Source of the DNA: Tetrastigma voinierianum
Lineage: Eukaryota > Streptophyta > Magnoliopsida > Vitales > Vitaceae
Length of the DNA stretch: 64,000 bases
Direction: 5' to 3'
NCBI GenBank assembly: GCA_016808115.1
Contig: JAEQBH010007409.1
Location: 168,552 to 232,551 of the forward strand
Part shown: positions 1-10,268 of the stretch, piece after piece
Position numbering within the stretch: the first letter of the stretch is position 1
Layout of the letters: the number at the start of each line of letters is the position of its first letter
Translations under genes and position numbers: made by a program
Notes under the pieces: model-generated
The model's input: only the letters and a program-made list of their open reading frames with translations
Databases searched by the model: none
Told to the model about the DNA's origin: nothing

Positions 1-858
1 CAGCGAATGGGTGGTATTTCAGGAAAGGATGGCAGCCCATACATCCTTTCTAAGTCGAATTGTTTGATTTATGGGGGATGGATTTCATGGGACCATTTCC
101 CCCATCTTATAACAACCTGTACATCTTGCTGACAGTAGATTATGTCTTGAAGTAGGTTGAAGCAATTTCAACCCACACTAATGATGCCAAGGTAGTGGCT
201 CAATTTCTCCGCAGCCACATATTCTTGCGTTCGGAACTCTGAGCGATCATGAATACTTGATTGCACTCATTTACTGCAATAGAAGATGATTGACAAGGAA
301 TTTGCAGTAAGGGTGTGCCATCATTACCTCCCTTGCATATCACCATGATCGAATGGACAAGCGAGAGGTACGGAAATCGAAATTAAGTTCATTACGGAGA
401 AAACGATTAGCAGTTCCGGGAAGGGCGAGTGCAAAAAAGGTGAAAGATACCCATGGGTGCGAAACGACATTTAAAACACCTTTGGGTATATCGCCTTTGG
501 AATTGTTTATGGCAAAGCATGTCACGCCGGTGGAATTAGAGCATCGACTCTTGGGTAACTCATTGATTGAACATGGACCGGTACCTATAGCGAGCGATTG
601 TTACAGCTCGATGAACTAGGCAATTCGGGAGCGAAACTGTAGAAAATTCTCATTTACAAGGAAAAGACAAAAGCCTGGCACGATAAACACATTACCAGGA
701 AGGAATTCGAGGCGGGACAACAAGTCCTATTATTTAATTCCCGTCTAAAACTCTTTCCTCGGAAATTGAAGTCTAGATGGTCAGGTCCTTTCATAGTGAC
801 CAAGGTCTTTTCACATAGAGGGGCAGAGGTTACACATCTGAAAGACATTCACGGTTAA
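1..858 (+). pseudogene. Integrase (C-terminal half) of TE-A, frame-broken
   Basis: Integrase inserts retrotransposon cDNA into the host genome. The opening frame reads QRMGGISGKD, the segment before the catalytic core. From base 63 the core start WGMDFMGPFPPSYNNLYIL follows, with an in-frame TAG before VEAIS, then TNDAKVVAQFL. A further stretch (about 470-580, another frame) reads FKTPLGISPLELFMAKH and TPVELEHR. The end (655-858) reads KEKTKAWHDKHI and LKLFPRKLKSRWSGPFIV, the usual post-core tail of Tat/Athila-type integrases, and stops at TAA 856-858. At least three frame changes and internal stops make it non-functional. The central DDE segment around 240-350 is too eroded to read. Confidence 0.85.
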
Positions 859-1284
859 TACCCTGGCCCGGTTGGCGCAGGTATTTTGGGAGAGGCGAGA
901 GTTCCATGCGGATAAGCGGATCATTCCATTGGCCAGCGTCGGGCGGAAATAGTGCGGTCATAAGAACTCGGGTTCCCGAGCACATTGCAATTCAGGGTCG
1001 TCGAGCTAACGACATTAAACATAGCGCTTCTTGGGAGGCAACCCAAGTTTTCCTTGAAATTTCACTTTCTATGGTTCAATTTTTATTATTTGTTTTAAGT
1101 TATGTTGGTTTGCTGTTTTTGTCCATAATCGGAATCCATTTTTGGATGTCTACTTTGGAACCATGTCGAAAGTCTTTGGGGAGGATCGGATCATGAAACG
1201 CTACTGAAAGTCGAAGTCATAATTGCACGAGGGGAGTTTTCTCTTACCTTAGACCATGGTTGCATAATTTTCATTTTTTGGTCT
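859..1284 (+). other. Post-integrase spacer of TE-A
   Basis: Non-coding spacer after the integrase stop. At about 1010-1047 it reads as an ACATTAAAC...GGGAGGCAACCC motif (peptide HSASWEATQ), which I recognise as a recurrent sequence downstream of integrase in plant Tat/Athila-like elements. It is followed by T-rich sequence. No gene is supported. Confidence 0.5.
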
Positions 1285-1725
1285 TCTCTGGAACGTCGCG
1301 ACGTTGGCTCTCAACGTCGCGAAGTCTCAACGTCGCGACGTCAGTTTGACACCTCTGCGGAGCGTCGCGGTGGCTCTCTTTATCTGGCGTTGGTTTTGTA
1401 CCTCTGCCGGAGCGTCGGCGTTGGTTTTCAACGTCGCGACGTTGGTTTTGCACTTCTCTAGAACGTCGCGACGTTGGTTTTTAACGTCGCGACGTTGGTT
1501 TTTAACGTCGCGACGTTGGTTTTACCTCTGGGCGTTCGCGACATTGGCTTTCAGCGTCAGCGGCCGTTGGTTTACACTTCTCGGCGTCGCGGCGTTGGTT
1601 TCAGCGTCGCGGCGTTGATTTTACCACTCTCTTGAGCGTCGCGGCGTTGGATCTGATGTCGGCGACGTGGCTACTCTCTGCGGAGCGTCGCGACGTTGCA
1701 TCTGAACGTCGCGACGTTGCCTTGT
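1285..1725. repeat. Array of the perfect palindrome AACGTCGCGACGTT
   Basis: The 14-bp self-complementary word AACGTCGCGACGTT occurs exactly at 1292, 1430, 1462, 1483, 1504 and 1705, with at least eight near-copies between (such as AGCGTCGCGGCGTT). Spacing is exactly 21 bp between 1462, 1483 and 1504, with TTGGTTTT-type linkers, and looser elsewhere. It lies between the integrase and the next ORF of TE-A. Tandem repeats in the 3' untranslated part of Tat/Ogre-type elements are known; the self-complementary CpG-rich unit is what stands out. Any ORF across it is a by-product of the repeat. Confidence 0.85.
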
Positions 1726-2289
1726 TTAAGGCCAAAACCCTTCCTCATTTTTGCTCTTACCCTGTATCCTCTATGCTGAACCACCCAATGTGCCTTGCTT
1801 GCCGCAACTCTTGCCAGGAGTCCTTCATCGTCGGAGGCTATTGTTTTACCTCATGCAATCCTGCGAGCATGGAAGCCACGGTTCCTTCCACCCACCAGTC
1901 CACTGTCCTTTTTATCTGTGTGCCCATCCACTACGTAGGTGTCCTTGCCTCGGTTAGTTTAAAGTCTCAGCATTGGGTCTAGTACTCTATATTAGGTTTC
2001 GGGTGAGCCGGGTTAGGTTTGTCCATATGTCCACAAGTTTGGTGTCTGCTTCTCTTTTGTGTGACTCATTTATTTTTAGTGTTCCATAGTACATTATGGG
2101 TGCTTCGACATATTATCCTGAACAACTGGGTGTGCTACCTTGGTGCACATTTAGGTTCATTGTTAGCTAGGGGCTCTAGTACTTCCACCTATGTACGGTA
2201 GGGCGAGGAAGGTGCACACGAACAGGTTGGGCGGTGAGGACCAGGCCCGAATTTCGATGTCACGCGGTTCGTTACTTGGTCTTGCTTGT
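1726..2289 (+). other. Unassigned spacer of TE-A
   Basis: No recognisable protein, RNA gene or repeat. It bridges the palindrome array and the plant-transposon-protein-like ORF, and may hold the eroded N-terminus of that ORF. Confidence 0.3.
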
Positions 2290-3300
2290 GGTTCGGCACC
2301 ATCTGCAAGAACCGATGTTGTATTAAGGAAAAGGGTTTCCATCACACGACAACTTCTTATGAACTATGCGGCCAAAGGATAAAACCTTTCTTATACCTTA
2401 TCGGTGAGATGAGGTGTGGTGCGAGATTCAGCGACCTCGCCTCGCACATCGTTAAGAAGGTCGGGTGCGGGGTGTGTTGGTAGACTTCAGCGCGGACTCT
2501 ATCAACCACTTCTATAATCTTGATCATGTCCCCCCAGAGCCTTTCGATCGACTTTACGAGCGACCCGACGACCCCGAGGTCATTCGGGTCTTAACAAATG
2601 GGCGGGGTGAGTGGAAACTCAACTGATGAGGGCCATAGTCGGCAGGCCAAGCGTTGGTGTATATCCCCCAATGCGGCATCATTTCATCACATCGTCTCGA
2701 TCCCGGCAGCGAATGTGTGTGAAGTGACTGCCAAGCGTGCCTTGCTTAATTATGCCATTATTAAAGATATTCCTTTCGATGTTGGGCAAGTTATAGAGGA
2801 TATGCGTCCTCCGCCAGTAAGGATATTAAGATAGACCCAGGGCCTGCTCTGTTATGGCTATGAAAGCAGTCGGGGTGCCCCTTGATGACAATGAGGCGTG
2901 GTTACAGCAGCCCTCTACTCACCCACCTCCACCACCATCACAGCAGCCCTCGGAGGCGACTCCTCACACTCTACACGACTGGGACCGGTGCTCTCCGCTG
3001 CCCCGAGCGTTTTGATGCATTGGGGATGAGACCTAGAAGACAGATCCTCACTCACACACATGATATGGGAGGCTCTTCGCGACATGCGTGCGGTTTGGCC
3101 AACCAAAGCCACTATTCTTCGGCCGACCAGTCCCTCCAGGCCAGCTCACGACTTGCTGCTTCCCCAGTGCCGCTTACCCACCCACGGTGGCTGCCGATCA
3201 CCCAGGGGAGTTCCCTCTACTGCTTCGCACCTTCTTTCATTGTCGGTGGGGACAACGCACTTGTTTGGGGGTGTGGAGTGGTGTGGGTTCTTGAATTAGT
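2290..3300 (+). pseudogene. Degenerate ORF resembling the 'putative plant transposon protein' domain
   Basis: Read across frames in order: YELCGQRIKPF (about 2357), then VDFSADSINHFYNLDHV (2480 onward), YERPDDPEVIRVL and GEWKLN, then FHHIVSIPAANVCEVTAKRA and LLNYAIIKDIPFDVGQVIED (about 2680-2805). This matches the pattern I know for the plant family named putative plant transposon protein: a phrase in which the protein starts after a conserved VxFS...IN..Y, and a second with P..xVxEVTxxRAxLLYxI...IDVGxxI. A Pro/Gln-rich linker (2907-2945) and a helical stretch IWEALRDMRA (about 3063) follow. The function of the family is unknown. At least two frame changes and tandem stops make it a pseudogene. 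Calling it part of TE-A is inference from position and strand. Confidence 0.6.
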
Positions 3301-4559
3301 GTTTTTATTAGTATTTGTAGTTGTTTTTTTATGCATGTTGGTTGCATTTCGGTTTAGTTTCATTTATGCTTGCTCATTTAGGATGTTGAGTTTATTTGGT
3401 TCATGTTTGTGTTTTTAGGTAGATCATATATGTGTAGTGGTGTCGTGTTTAGGTGATTTGTGTGTGATGCCATGTGTTTGAAGTAGGGGATCACTTTGGG
3501 CCGAATCCACTATTGTCATGGAAGAAGGATTCATAGGATGTTTGATGCTCGTGGTGGTTGAATAGGTGGGAGGCAGTGAGCCACTTGGATCTTCAAGAAA
3601 CTATTTCTCAATAGGCCTAACTTACACTCACACAGTGACTAAGTGCTAAGATCATAGAACAGGCTGCTAAGGTTCCTTGAGCCATGAGTCTCTGGCTCAA
3701 AGAGATGGGACAGTAATAAAGGATTGCCTTCGAGCCCCAAATAAAAAAAATAAAAAAAAAGTTTAGGCATAGAACAAGTGAGAGCTTCCAATAGGAATCC
3801 GGGGGTGCGAGTCAGGGGGCCTTTCGAGAAGCCCGATGCCACTGAGCGGCTGGCGGGAGTCGTGACTTCCTTTGCCAGATTACGAGGGACGGGGGGAAGA
3901 TGGAAGTTTCCCAGCTTAGGGCCCTTAGGTTTAGTTGGTGTTAGGAATTGACGTTGAGGGGAACCGAATGCCTGTGTATAACCAGGCGGTAAGGAGTCTG
4001 ACTAATCCATTACATGGACACTTAGCATAAACTTACGGGCACTAGTTTTGTTCTGTGTTATGAGTAGGTATGTTAAGAATTGAAAATGGTGCGTTCTTAT
4101 CCTGTAGTTAGATTTTCCCAATTAGGCGAGTTGAACTCAAGTTTAGGGGTGTCGGAACCTAAGTATCATTTGGAGGTCATGCCTTGCTTACGTAAGGTCC
4201 TTGGGAAAAGTTATTGAATGGAGGTGGGTGCTTCAGTGACTGAGTTCAACTGGTTCTTTCGAAAGTCAAACACCCTTGATCCTAGGCTTCAAGCAAAAGA
4301 ACGCTGATGTGAGTGGTTACCAATTGATCCTCTATCTACAAACATCTTGTCTATTGTATCATCGTGTTGGAGTATAGTATGTAGGGTGTGTGTTCGGTTA
4401 AGTCGATTTTCTTGATTGGGAATGGCGAAGCTAAGTTAAGTGTGATGAGTGGTGAAATATTGGTCATACCGCGTCACGTCTTTATTTTTTAGCTCTATTC
4501 TATATTTAAATACGTATTTTTGTAGCCCGATATCTGATTTGTGTAATTGGTGTGAATGC
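3301..4559 (+). other. 3' untranslated region / LTR start of TE-A, unresolved
   Basis: T-rich after the ORF, then an A-rich tract at 3744-3763 and a purine run at about 3886-3909 (GAGGGACGGGGGGAAGATGG) that could be a polypurine tract. No clear TG start of the 3' LTR follows it. No gene is seen. Confidence 0.3.
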
Positions 4560-5590
4560 AGGCGAAAAGGGTAGTTTTTGGAAGCATTATGGAGCAGAGG
4601 GTGGCAGGGAATAAAGGTGGATGGAACGTCGCGACGTCCCCACGTCGTGACGTCCCAACATCGCGATGTTGGGTCAACATTTATAGAAGTCAACAAGCGG
4701 CAACGTTGTGACGTCTCAGCGTCCATGACGTCCCAGCATCGCGGTCAGGCTGGTTGCTTCTCAATCATTAAAGCAAGGGGACCGGAGGTCGAGGATCGAG
4801 AGATCGAGGAGGCGTCACGAACTAAGGCACGGAAATCATAGCAGAGGCGACCGACCCAGCGGAAAACAATCATTTTATATTTTCTTCTTTTGGATAGAAA
4901 TAATGATATTTCTCAATTAAATCTTGTGTTCTCATATTCAGTATGTTTTAGATTTATACCTAGGGTGTTGTTAGAACCTTTATCAGTTTGCATCAGTTAA
5001 TATTAAATATTTATATTATTGATTGTTTATAATTTGTTAACATATACTATATCGTGAATCATTTACATGGTGATGTCGGCGACATTAGCATGACTATCTT
5101 GGAGATCGGAGATTCGAGAGATATGAGGATACCCGAGGGGATGCAGTGGCGACCTTCGGTTGATTCGGTAAATAGAGATATTTCGATCAGGTGTGATTCA
5201 GGTTAAACCATTAAGCATTTCGAAGTATCGAGTTGGGGTGAGATCCACTGATCTTTACTATGAGATAGATGGAATACCTAGGAATGGGGTATTAATCAAC
5301 AAGATCACCTAGCCATTAATAAGTTATAAATAAGGCAGATGTAATCGAGACATAATCCATCGAAAGTGGCGGGAGGGGGGGAGTGCCTCAGCCACTAGTC
5401 TCCTGCTCTGACGATTCATTAAGCTCGGTTAGTTTAGTTAAAATTGAACACTAGTACTCCTTTCACACAACACTTATATCCGAGATATTATTCAAAATCT
5501 AATCTCTTTGTTCAACTAGCACTTATCTCTAGTGGATCGATGTCCATTACCATGGGTACACTATATTATATGAAGTCATGACTTGCGGCA
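4560..5590 (+). mobile_element. LTR-like 3' end of TE-A
   Basis: It contains a second cluster of CG palindromes (4625-4745), an AT-rich stretch with likely R/U5 character (4860-5060), and a closing segment GTGGATCGATGTCC...GGGTACACTATATTAT...ACTTGCGGCA (5530-5590) that resembles the 3' end of Tat/Athila LTRs as I remember them. The terminal CA at 5589-5590 would be followed by a TSD starting TAGGC; its partner lies outside the window. The start coordinate is only where recognisable LTR-like sequence begins. Confidence 0.4.
4622..4745. repeat. Second cluster of CG palindromes, partly decayed
   Basis: It holds AACGTCGCGACGTC (4625-4638), CACGTCGTGACGTC, then AACATCGCGATGTT (4657-4670), which is again a perfect palindrome although both outer CpGs have become CA and TG. 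Weaker copies follow to 4745. The unit is the same as at 1285-1725. Confidence 0.75.
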
Positions 5591-5990
5591 TAGGCTAATA
5601 TATACTGCGGCACTGTTTATCAGCTCCATATATTTGCCTCTCATCTTGATTCTTCCGCGGGACTTTAACGAAGAATCTTCTCTCTTACATGTTCCTTGCG
5701 GAGTCACCACAATGTGCGGTGTTTCCTCATAAGTCGATTCTCCTTTAGTTGCCAGGGTGCTCTCGGCCACGTGAGGATGGATGTGCTTATATTTTCTTGT
5801 TATGGAATGTGTCATGAATCACTGTCCAACTCGGGGGTAACTTCAGCACAGTAAGCTTCTACTAGCCCCACCTTGCTCACAATCTCATAGGTCCTATAAA
5901 TGCGGGTGAGATTGCCTCGCCTCCCAAATCTCAAAACACCCTTCCGAAATCTTCAAAAAGACCGAGTCCTATCTTGACTGCCCAGTCTCT
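5591..5990 (-). pseudogene. TE-B integrase C-terminus and chromodomain-like tail
   Basis: Reading down the minus strand across frames I see the GPY/F-type segment (FGRRG, then FIGP, YEIVSKVGLVEAY), LPPELDSVIHDTFH, and then STYEETPHIVV followed by a degraded RNKTIPLVKVLWRN-like stretch. This is the usual GPY/F to chromodomain transition of plant chromoviruses, where the tail targets insertion to chromatin. Several frame changes are present. It ends at the TE-A insertion point. Confidence 0.65.
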
Positions 5991-6800
5991 CTGACGATTA
6001 ATACACATAACTTCTCTGTCTATCTCTTGCTTGTCTTCAAGTTATCACGAACAACTTTCACTTTCTATGAAGTGATCTGTACTAATTCGGGGCCTACCAT
6101 TCTTCTCTCTGACCTCATCCCAAGCTGCATAGGAGTTATTTCCTTGTCTGCGCCTCGAATGGAGCCATCTCATCTGACGATAGTATTGTTGTAGGCGAAC
6201 TCCATCGTGCAAATGGTATCGACTCCCATAGATTCCATCCACACAAGCTCGACATATCCTCTAACATCCCCGAATGGCAGGTCTGTCTGGCCGGCCATCC
6301 AGTGCGAGGATGAAATCTTGTGTTGAAATGGTAATTCACCTAAAGGCTCACACAAACTGGCTGAAACACAGTGTGAACTGGGGTCTCGATGCGAAACTAT
6401 CAGCCCAGGACCTGAAGTCCTCACTATCTCCATCCATAAAGGCTGGGCCAACTTTTCCGAGTCCCTCAGCATTAACTAGCGGAAAATGAGCGGACCGTCG
6501 ATGATCAACTATCACCGTATAACATCATCTTTGCCTCGATCATTGGAAGACACATCCACAAATCATAGTGATCTTCTCTCATTTCCATATTGGAATAGGG
6601 AGTAACTGTATCTTCCCCACGGGCCTCTGATGCTCTACCTTCACCTGCTGACAGGTTAGGCATTTGGAGACAAAATTTGCGATCTCTTTTTTCATCCCAT
6701 TCCACTAGTAATGTTCTTTCAAAGTCTTGTACATCTTGGTACTACCTGGATGCATATCATAAGCAGATTTATGCGCCTCTTCCATAATGTCTCTCTTGAC
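5991..6800 (-). pseudogene. TE-B integrase zinc-binding and core domains
   Basis: About 6510-6705 (minus) reads MEWDEKRDRKFCLQMPNLSAGEGRA, equivalent to the HHCC region WxGMKxDVxxFVxxCxxCQxxKAEH with both cysteine-bearing turns altered, then PYSNMEMREDHYD for the start of the core. About 6170-6470 carries FTLCFSQF, a decayed HPQTDGQSER-type motif, and MEFAYNNTIVR. About 6045-6240 carries WDEVREKNGRP. The peptide quoted first is given in pieces of 20 residues or less elsewhere: key landmarks are WDEKRD and EFAYNN. Catalytic acidic residues cannot all be placed. It is a pseudogene. Confidence 0.7.
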
Positions 6801-7270
6801 TCACCCGTACTGGCATACATTCTACGTCGCTTTCCTTTATCATCTTGTCATCTCTAATTTGAAACTCTGCTTTCTTTCTTTCTATCCCTTCCTTAAACAA
6901 TCATACGTGGATCTACAATTGCCATGTCAAAATTTGATCCTTTAGAGGTCTAACATGAAATGTGACAACAAAGGCACTGATCCTTAACCTCCAATATCAC
7001 CCCTAAAGCTCGGATCTGACAGTGGAAGATAACACGATCTCATATGGGGGGCAAAGGAGCTTTCTGGTTGCCTACTCAAAGGGGCATCTGCTATGACATT
7101 AGCTTTTTGGATGGTACTCAATAGTGCAGTCGTAGTCCTTAATCAGCTTCGAGCCATCTTCTTTACCTCGGGTTTAACTATTTATGGGTGAAAAATATAT
7201 TGAAGACTCTTATGATGCGCAAAGATCCCTCTGAGGAACACCATATAAGTAATGTCTCCATATCTTGAGC
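6801..7270 (-). pseudogene. TE-B RNase H remnant
   Basis: The best landmark is SKLIKDYDCTIEYHPKS (about 7085-7150, minus), equal to the conserved C-terminal end of the Ty3/gypsy RNase H (ELIKDYDCTIEYHPGKANVVADALSR). The linker to the integrase zinc domain is eroded but still shows VPVRVSQERHYG-like and YQDVQDF pieces. RNase H removes the RNA strand during reverse transcription. Confidence 0.6.
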
Positions 7271-7990
7271 AAACACATTCTTCAGAGCTCTAAGATCTGC
7301 AAAGAGACACCATATAAGTAATGTCACCTGTCGAGCCAAAGCGCACTTGCTCGACTTGGCATACAGCTATTATTTCCCTTAGATGCAGGACAATCCTCAG
7401 GTGCTCTGACTGTTCCTCTGGGCTACCTGAATACACTAGAATATCATCGATAAAGACTATGACAAACTTATCCAAATACTGTTGGAATACCCGGTTCATC
7501 AAATCCATAAGCATTATAGGGCATTAGTGAACCAAGCGGCATCACGAGCTCATAATGCTCGTAGCGTGTCTTTGAATGCGCAGTCTTAGGAACATCACCC
7601 TCCTACACCCTCAATTGATGATACCCCGACCTCAAATATATCTTGGAGTACACCACGGGACCCTTAGGCGATCGAATAAGCGATTGATCTAGGGAGTGGA
7701 TCTGATTGGATAGTAACTTTGTTCGGTTGCACATGTCCCATACCTGATAGCAAACTCCGTCTTTATTTTCATGAAGAGAACTGGAGCTCCCCATGGAGAT
7801 ATGCTCAACCGAATAAATCCCTTACTCAACAACTCTTCTAGCGAACCTTAGCTCCTGACTCTTTAATAGAAGCCATCCTATAAGGAGAAATGGAAATGGG
7901 CTTGAATCCACGGGATCGAATCATTGGTAAACTCCCGCTCTACATCTGGAGGTAATCCTGCTGATATCATGCAGGAGATACATCAGGAAC
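7271..7990 (-). pseudogene. TE-B reverse transcriptase remnant
   Basis: From high to low coordinate: PISISPYRMA (about 7895), LLSKGFIRLSISPWGAPVLF (7840-7770), KIYLRSGYHQLRV (7645-7603), then MDLMNRVFQQYLDKFV and FIDDILVYSGSPEEQSEHL (7508-7400). FIDD is the catalytic Y/FxDD box of reverse transcriptase, so the active-site motif survives although the reading frame is broken between these blocks. The segment VPKTAHSKTRYEHYELVMPL-like between SGYHQLRV and MDLMNRVF is present with shifts. The order and spacing match chromovirus RT. Confidence 0.85.
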
Positions 7991-8715
7991 TCTCTGGCTG
8001 GCGGAATCTCATCCACTAGAGTCCCCTCCTTCCTTGTCTCCACCACATAATCAGATAACCTTGACAACCCTTACGCGGCATTCTGTATTTTGCCCGTAAG
8101 CGGAGATCATCTTTGGGAGAAAGCTAACTCTGCGTATTCCTGATAACTTTACCTTCAGTTTAGGCACATGCAACTGCTTCCTTTTTATAACAATCCCAGT
8201 AATGGCCCATGGCGAGGCGACCCAGTCGTAAGAAGGCGCATCGAGTCCTATTATCCGGGGCCGTAAGATCCCTTGGAACTCTGTCCCCCGATTAGAACTT
8301 TACTATCTTTGGTAGTGCAATGCGAGAATATGTGGATCTCTGTTGGAAGGAAGCGTCATCACGACCCCTGTGCATTTGGTCTACGGATCGCCACTAGTTG
8401 CTTGGCGCCCAACTTCTATGCTCTCTTTATAGACCTCTTAGGCTCTTTTAGAACCTCCTGGTGGCTACAGGTGGCCGAGGCACATCACGACGAAGTCGCT
8501 ATAGCTACTATATGAGCAACTGCGCCACCCCGTCTATAGTAAACCATCTCTGAACCGGAGCTCCCCAAGGGGCTAAGATTGTCCACCGACCGAGGCTAAT
8601 TCATGAGTATGTGTTAGAACCAATCGGCGTGCTCAACTCTCTCAAGTACTCACAGACGTCGCCGAAAAGCCTCTCCGTATGATTTCAGATCGACTCGACG
8701 TCCTCTGCCTGACAT
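7991..8715 (-). pseudogene. TE-B gag N-terminus and protease-linker remnant
   Basis: An ATG at 8715 (minus) starts MSGRGRRVDLKSYGEAFRRR, an Arg/Gly-rich start like chromovirus Gag, and stops after 21 codons. About 8170-8000 reads like the protease-RT linker, with ISAYGQN, a decayed GYLxxVxDxxKE and a PxxREFPDVxP-like stretch in broken frames. The gag zinc knuckle and protease active site are not recognisable, so most of gag and PR is lost or eroded. Confidence 0.4.
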
Positions 8716-8913
8716 AGTGCTTTATTTGCGAAAATCAACTGTTTAATACTTTGAAACACTTAATATGTATGTACTTTGAGTTTGAAAATGCATGGTTTCC
8801 AGTAGTGTAAAATAGTGTATACGAAAACTACGATGCTTAATAACACAGGTTTCCTAAGACCCGTCTCCGACAAGAATCTCAAGGCTGTATCACATCCCCG
8901 CTTCCAGTTATTG
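8716..8913 (-). other. TE-B leader, distal part
   Basis: Non-coding sequence between the F1-a insertion point and the gag start codon. It joins the PBS-proximal leader at 25900-25927 once F1-a and its content are removed. Confidence 0.5.
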
Positions 8914-10268
8914 TGTGACGCCCAAACCGGTGTCCGCTTACTACCCGCAACCCGCGAATATTCGAGAATGCTCAGACCCGACATCTCTTATGAAATTCGC
9001 GTAGTCTCCTCAGACGGAGAGCTCTACCCAAATACATCAATTGGTCCTAATCAATATTCACAAGATACATATGAGTAAAATCCGCCTCAACCCATACTAC
9101 AATACTCATCATCAATGTAAACCAACTATATCCAATAGTTCCAAGAGTCAAAAGTTTACTCTTATACAACACATATTAAAATTCTAAAATTCTAATACAT
9201 GAATACATAATGATAAAGAAGCCACAACCCGACTTTCTCAAACCCTAGCCCAGATGAGCCGTCTCCCCGTACGCTCCCGCACCAAAATATGTTCTCGATT
9301 GCAGGAGCTAATGTCGCAGTGGAATCACCCTAAATGGCTAACACCTAAGTGCATATGCAATGTCTAAAGTAAACACACATTCAAGTAAATGCATGATCCT
9401 ACTTCAATGTTCACCGAACAACTCATACCCCGAGTCCCACTTGGTTCCTCACACTTGCCTGCTTCGTATGAGAATCATTATTTTTCAAAACAAATATGTT
9501 GTTTTTAATAGTGGACTACCCTCCGATATTAGTAGTGGACCGACTCCGATGTTATATTTAGTGGACTACCCTCCGATGTATATCAATAGGGCCGACTCCG
9601 ATGATTGATATTTTATATGGACTACCCTCCGATGTTTATCAATTAGGCCGACTCCGACGATTGATATTTTATATGGACTACCCTCCGATGTTTATCAATT
9701 AGGCCGACTCCGACGATTGATATTTTATATGGACTACCCTCCGATAATTATTATTATTTAGTCAGCCCTCCGAAACTATTCTCTTGAGAATCACCTCATG
9801 CACTCACTCCTATTGTTTTAGTGGTGCCCTGGCCATATGGAATGCATGAGGCCAATTCCATTACAATTTATAACACATGCAAATATATAATCATGCATAT
9901 ATTCACATAATTTAAATCACACAAACATGTTATGTAATTTCACATTCCATTACACCAAAAAATCAGTCACTGGCTATCAAACACCCAGCACCGATTTGAA
10001 TTACTCAACCGCTAATATTTTCACAAAAATATTTTGTGAACACTATTCCTATGAACAGTGAAACCCTCGGGTTAGTGTTCCCGACAAATCACCAATCATC
10101 GGGTCACTTTGTGAACCCGAATTTAACGGCCATTTTTGGCCTTATGCACATCACAACACAATCCATGACATAAATTTCATAATTAACCACCCAAACAGCC
10201 CATAAAACTGTTACGAGCTGCTCCTTGGCTCCCAAAAATTTCAATAATTCGGTCCCAAGTTTTGGGAC
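8914..10268 (-). mobile_element. Solo LTR F1-a, left part (LTR 3' end)
   Basis: It begins TGTGACGCCC, the complement of the F1 LTR 3' end, and runs through the family's internal repeat block (9520-9770) to 10268, where TE-C interrupts it. The rest resumes at 25207 and ends ...CTCGGGTCTTACA at 25899. Total length without TE-C is about 2.05 kb, equal to the F1 LTRs of TE-E. Flanking 5-mers are TATTG (8909-8913) and TATCG (25900-25904), a TSD with one transition. No internal region is attached, so it is a solo LTR. Confidence 0.8.
9520..9770. repeat. F1 LTR internal tandem repeat (about 50-55 bp unit)
   Basis: Repeats of GGACTACCCTCCGATG...ATCAATTAGGCCGACTCCGACG with a unit of about 54 bp, roughly four copies. 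Equivalent blocks occur in F1-c (42770-42975), F1-f (62655-62830), both TE-E LTRs (47640-47800 and 55060-55260) and F1-e (60790-60980). Confidence 0.7.

Larger units (their letters stand above)
1..5590 (+). mobile_element. TE-A: 3' portion of a Tat/Athila-like Ty3/gypsy element
   Basis: The plus-strand order is integrase (1-858), a non-coding spacer with a short palindrome array, a degenerate ORF resembling the putative plant transposon protein family (about 2290-3300), then a long 3' region ending in what looks like LTR sequence. An integrase ending without a chromodomain and followed by a long 3' region with an extra ORF is known for Tat/Athila-lineage elements. The right edge is placed at 5590 because the sequence there reads as an LTR end (ACTTGCGGCA, terminal CA), and minus-strand chromovirus coding (TE-B) begins directly afterwards. 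The 5' part lies outside the window. The start of the 3' LTR is not resolved. Confidence 0.6.
5591..8715 (-). mobile_element. TE-B internal region: chromovirus-like gag-pol remnant
   Basis: The minus strand carries, in the canonical Ty3/gypsy order from 8715 down to 5591, a gag start, a protease-linker, RT, RNase H, integrase and a chromodomain-like C-terminus. Coding is broken by frameshifts and stops throughout. The element's 5' LTR and PBS lie at 25909-28963; the gap is explained by later insertion of F1-a, itself split by TE-C. The 3' end is cut at 5590 by TE-A, so the 3' LTR should lie left of the window. Confidence 0.75.

Noticed and set aside
1271..1618. Arg-rich open frames across the palindrome array on both strands
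   Set aside because: The palindrome reads as RRDV/TSRRW in any orientation; repeat by-product.
2882..3418. 178-codon open frame with a hydrophobic C-terminus that could be a membrane protein
   Set aside because: It crosses a Pro-rich linker of the TE-A ORF in the wrong frame and then a T-rich 3' UTR; the hydrophobic part is a by-product of T-rich sequence.
8884..8900. PBS-like GTGATACAGCC (minus strand) next to F1-a
   Set aside because: F1-a is a solo LTR with its own TSD, and a better PBS at the correct 3-base spacing belongs to TE-B at 25909-25924.
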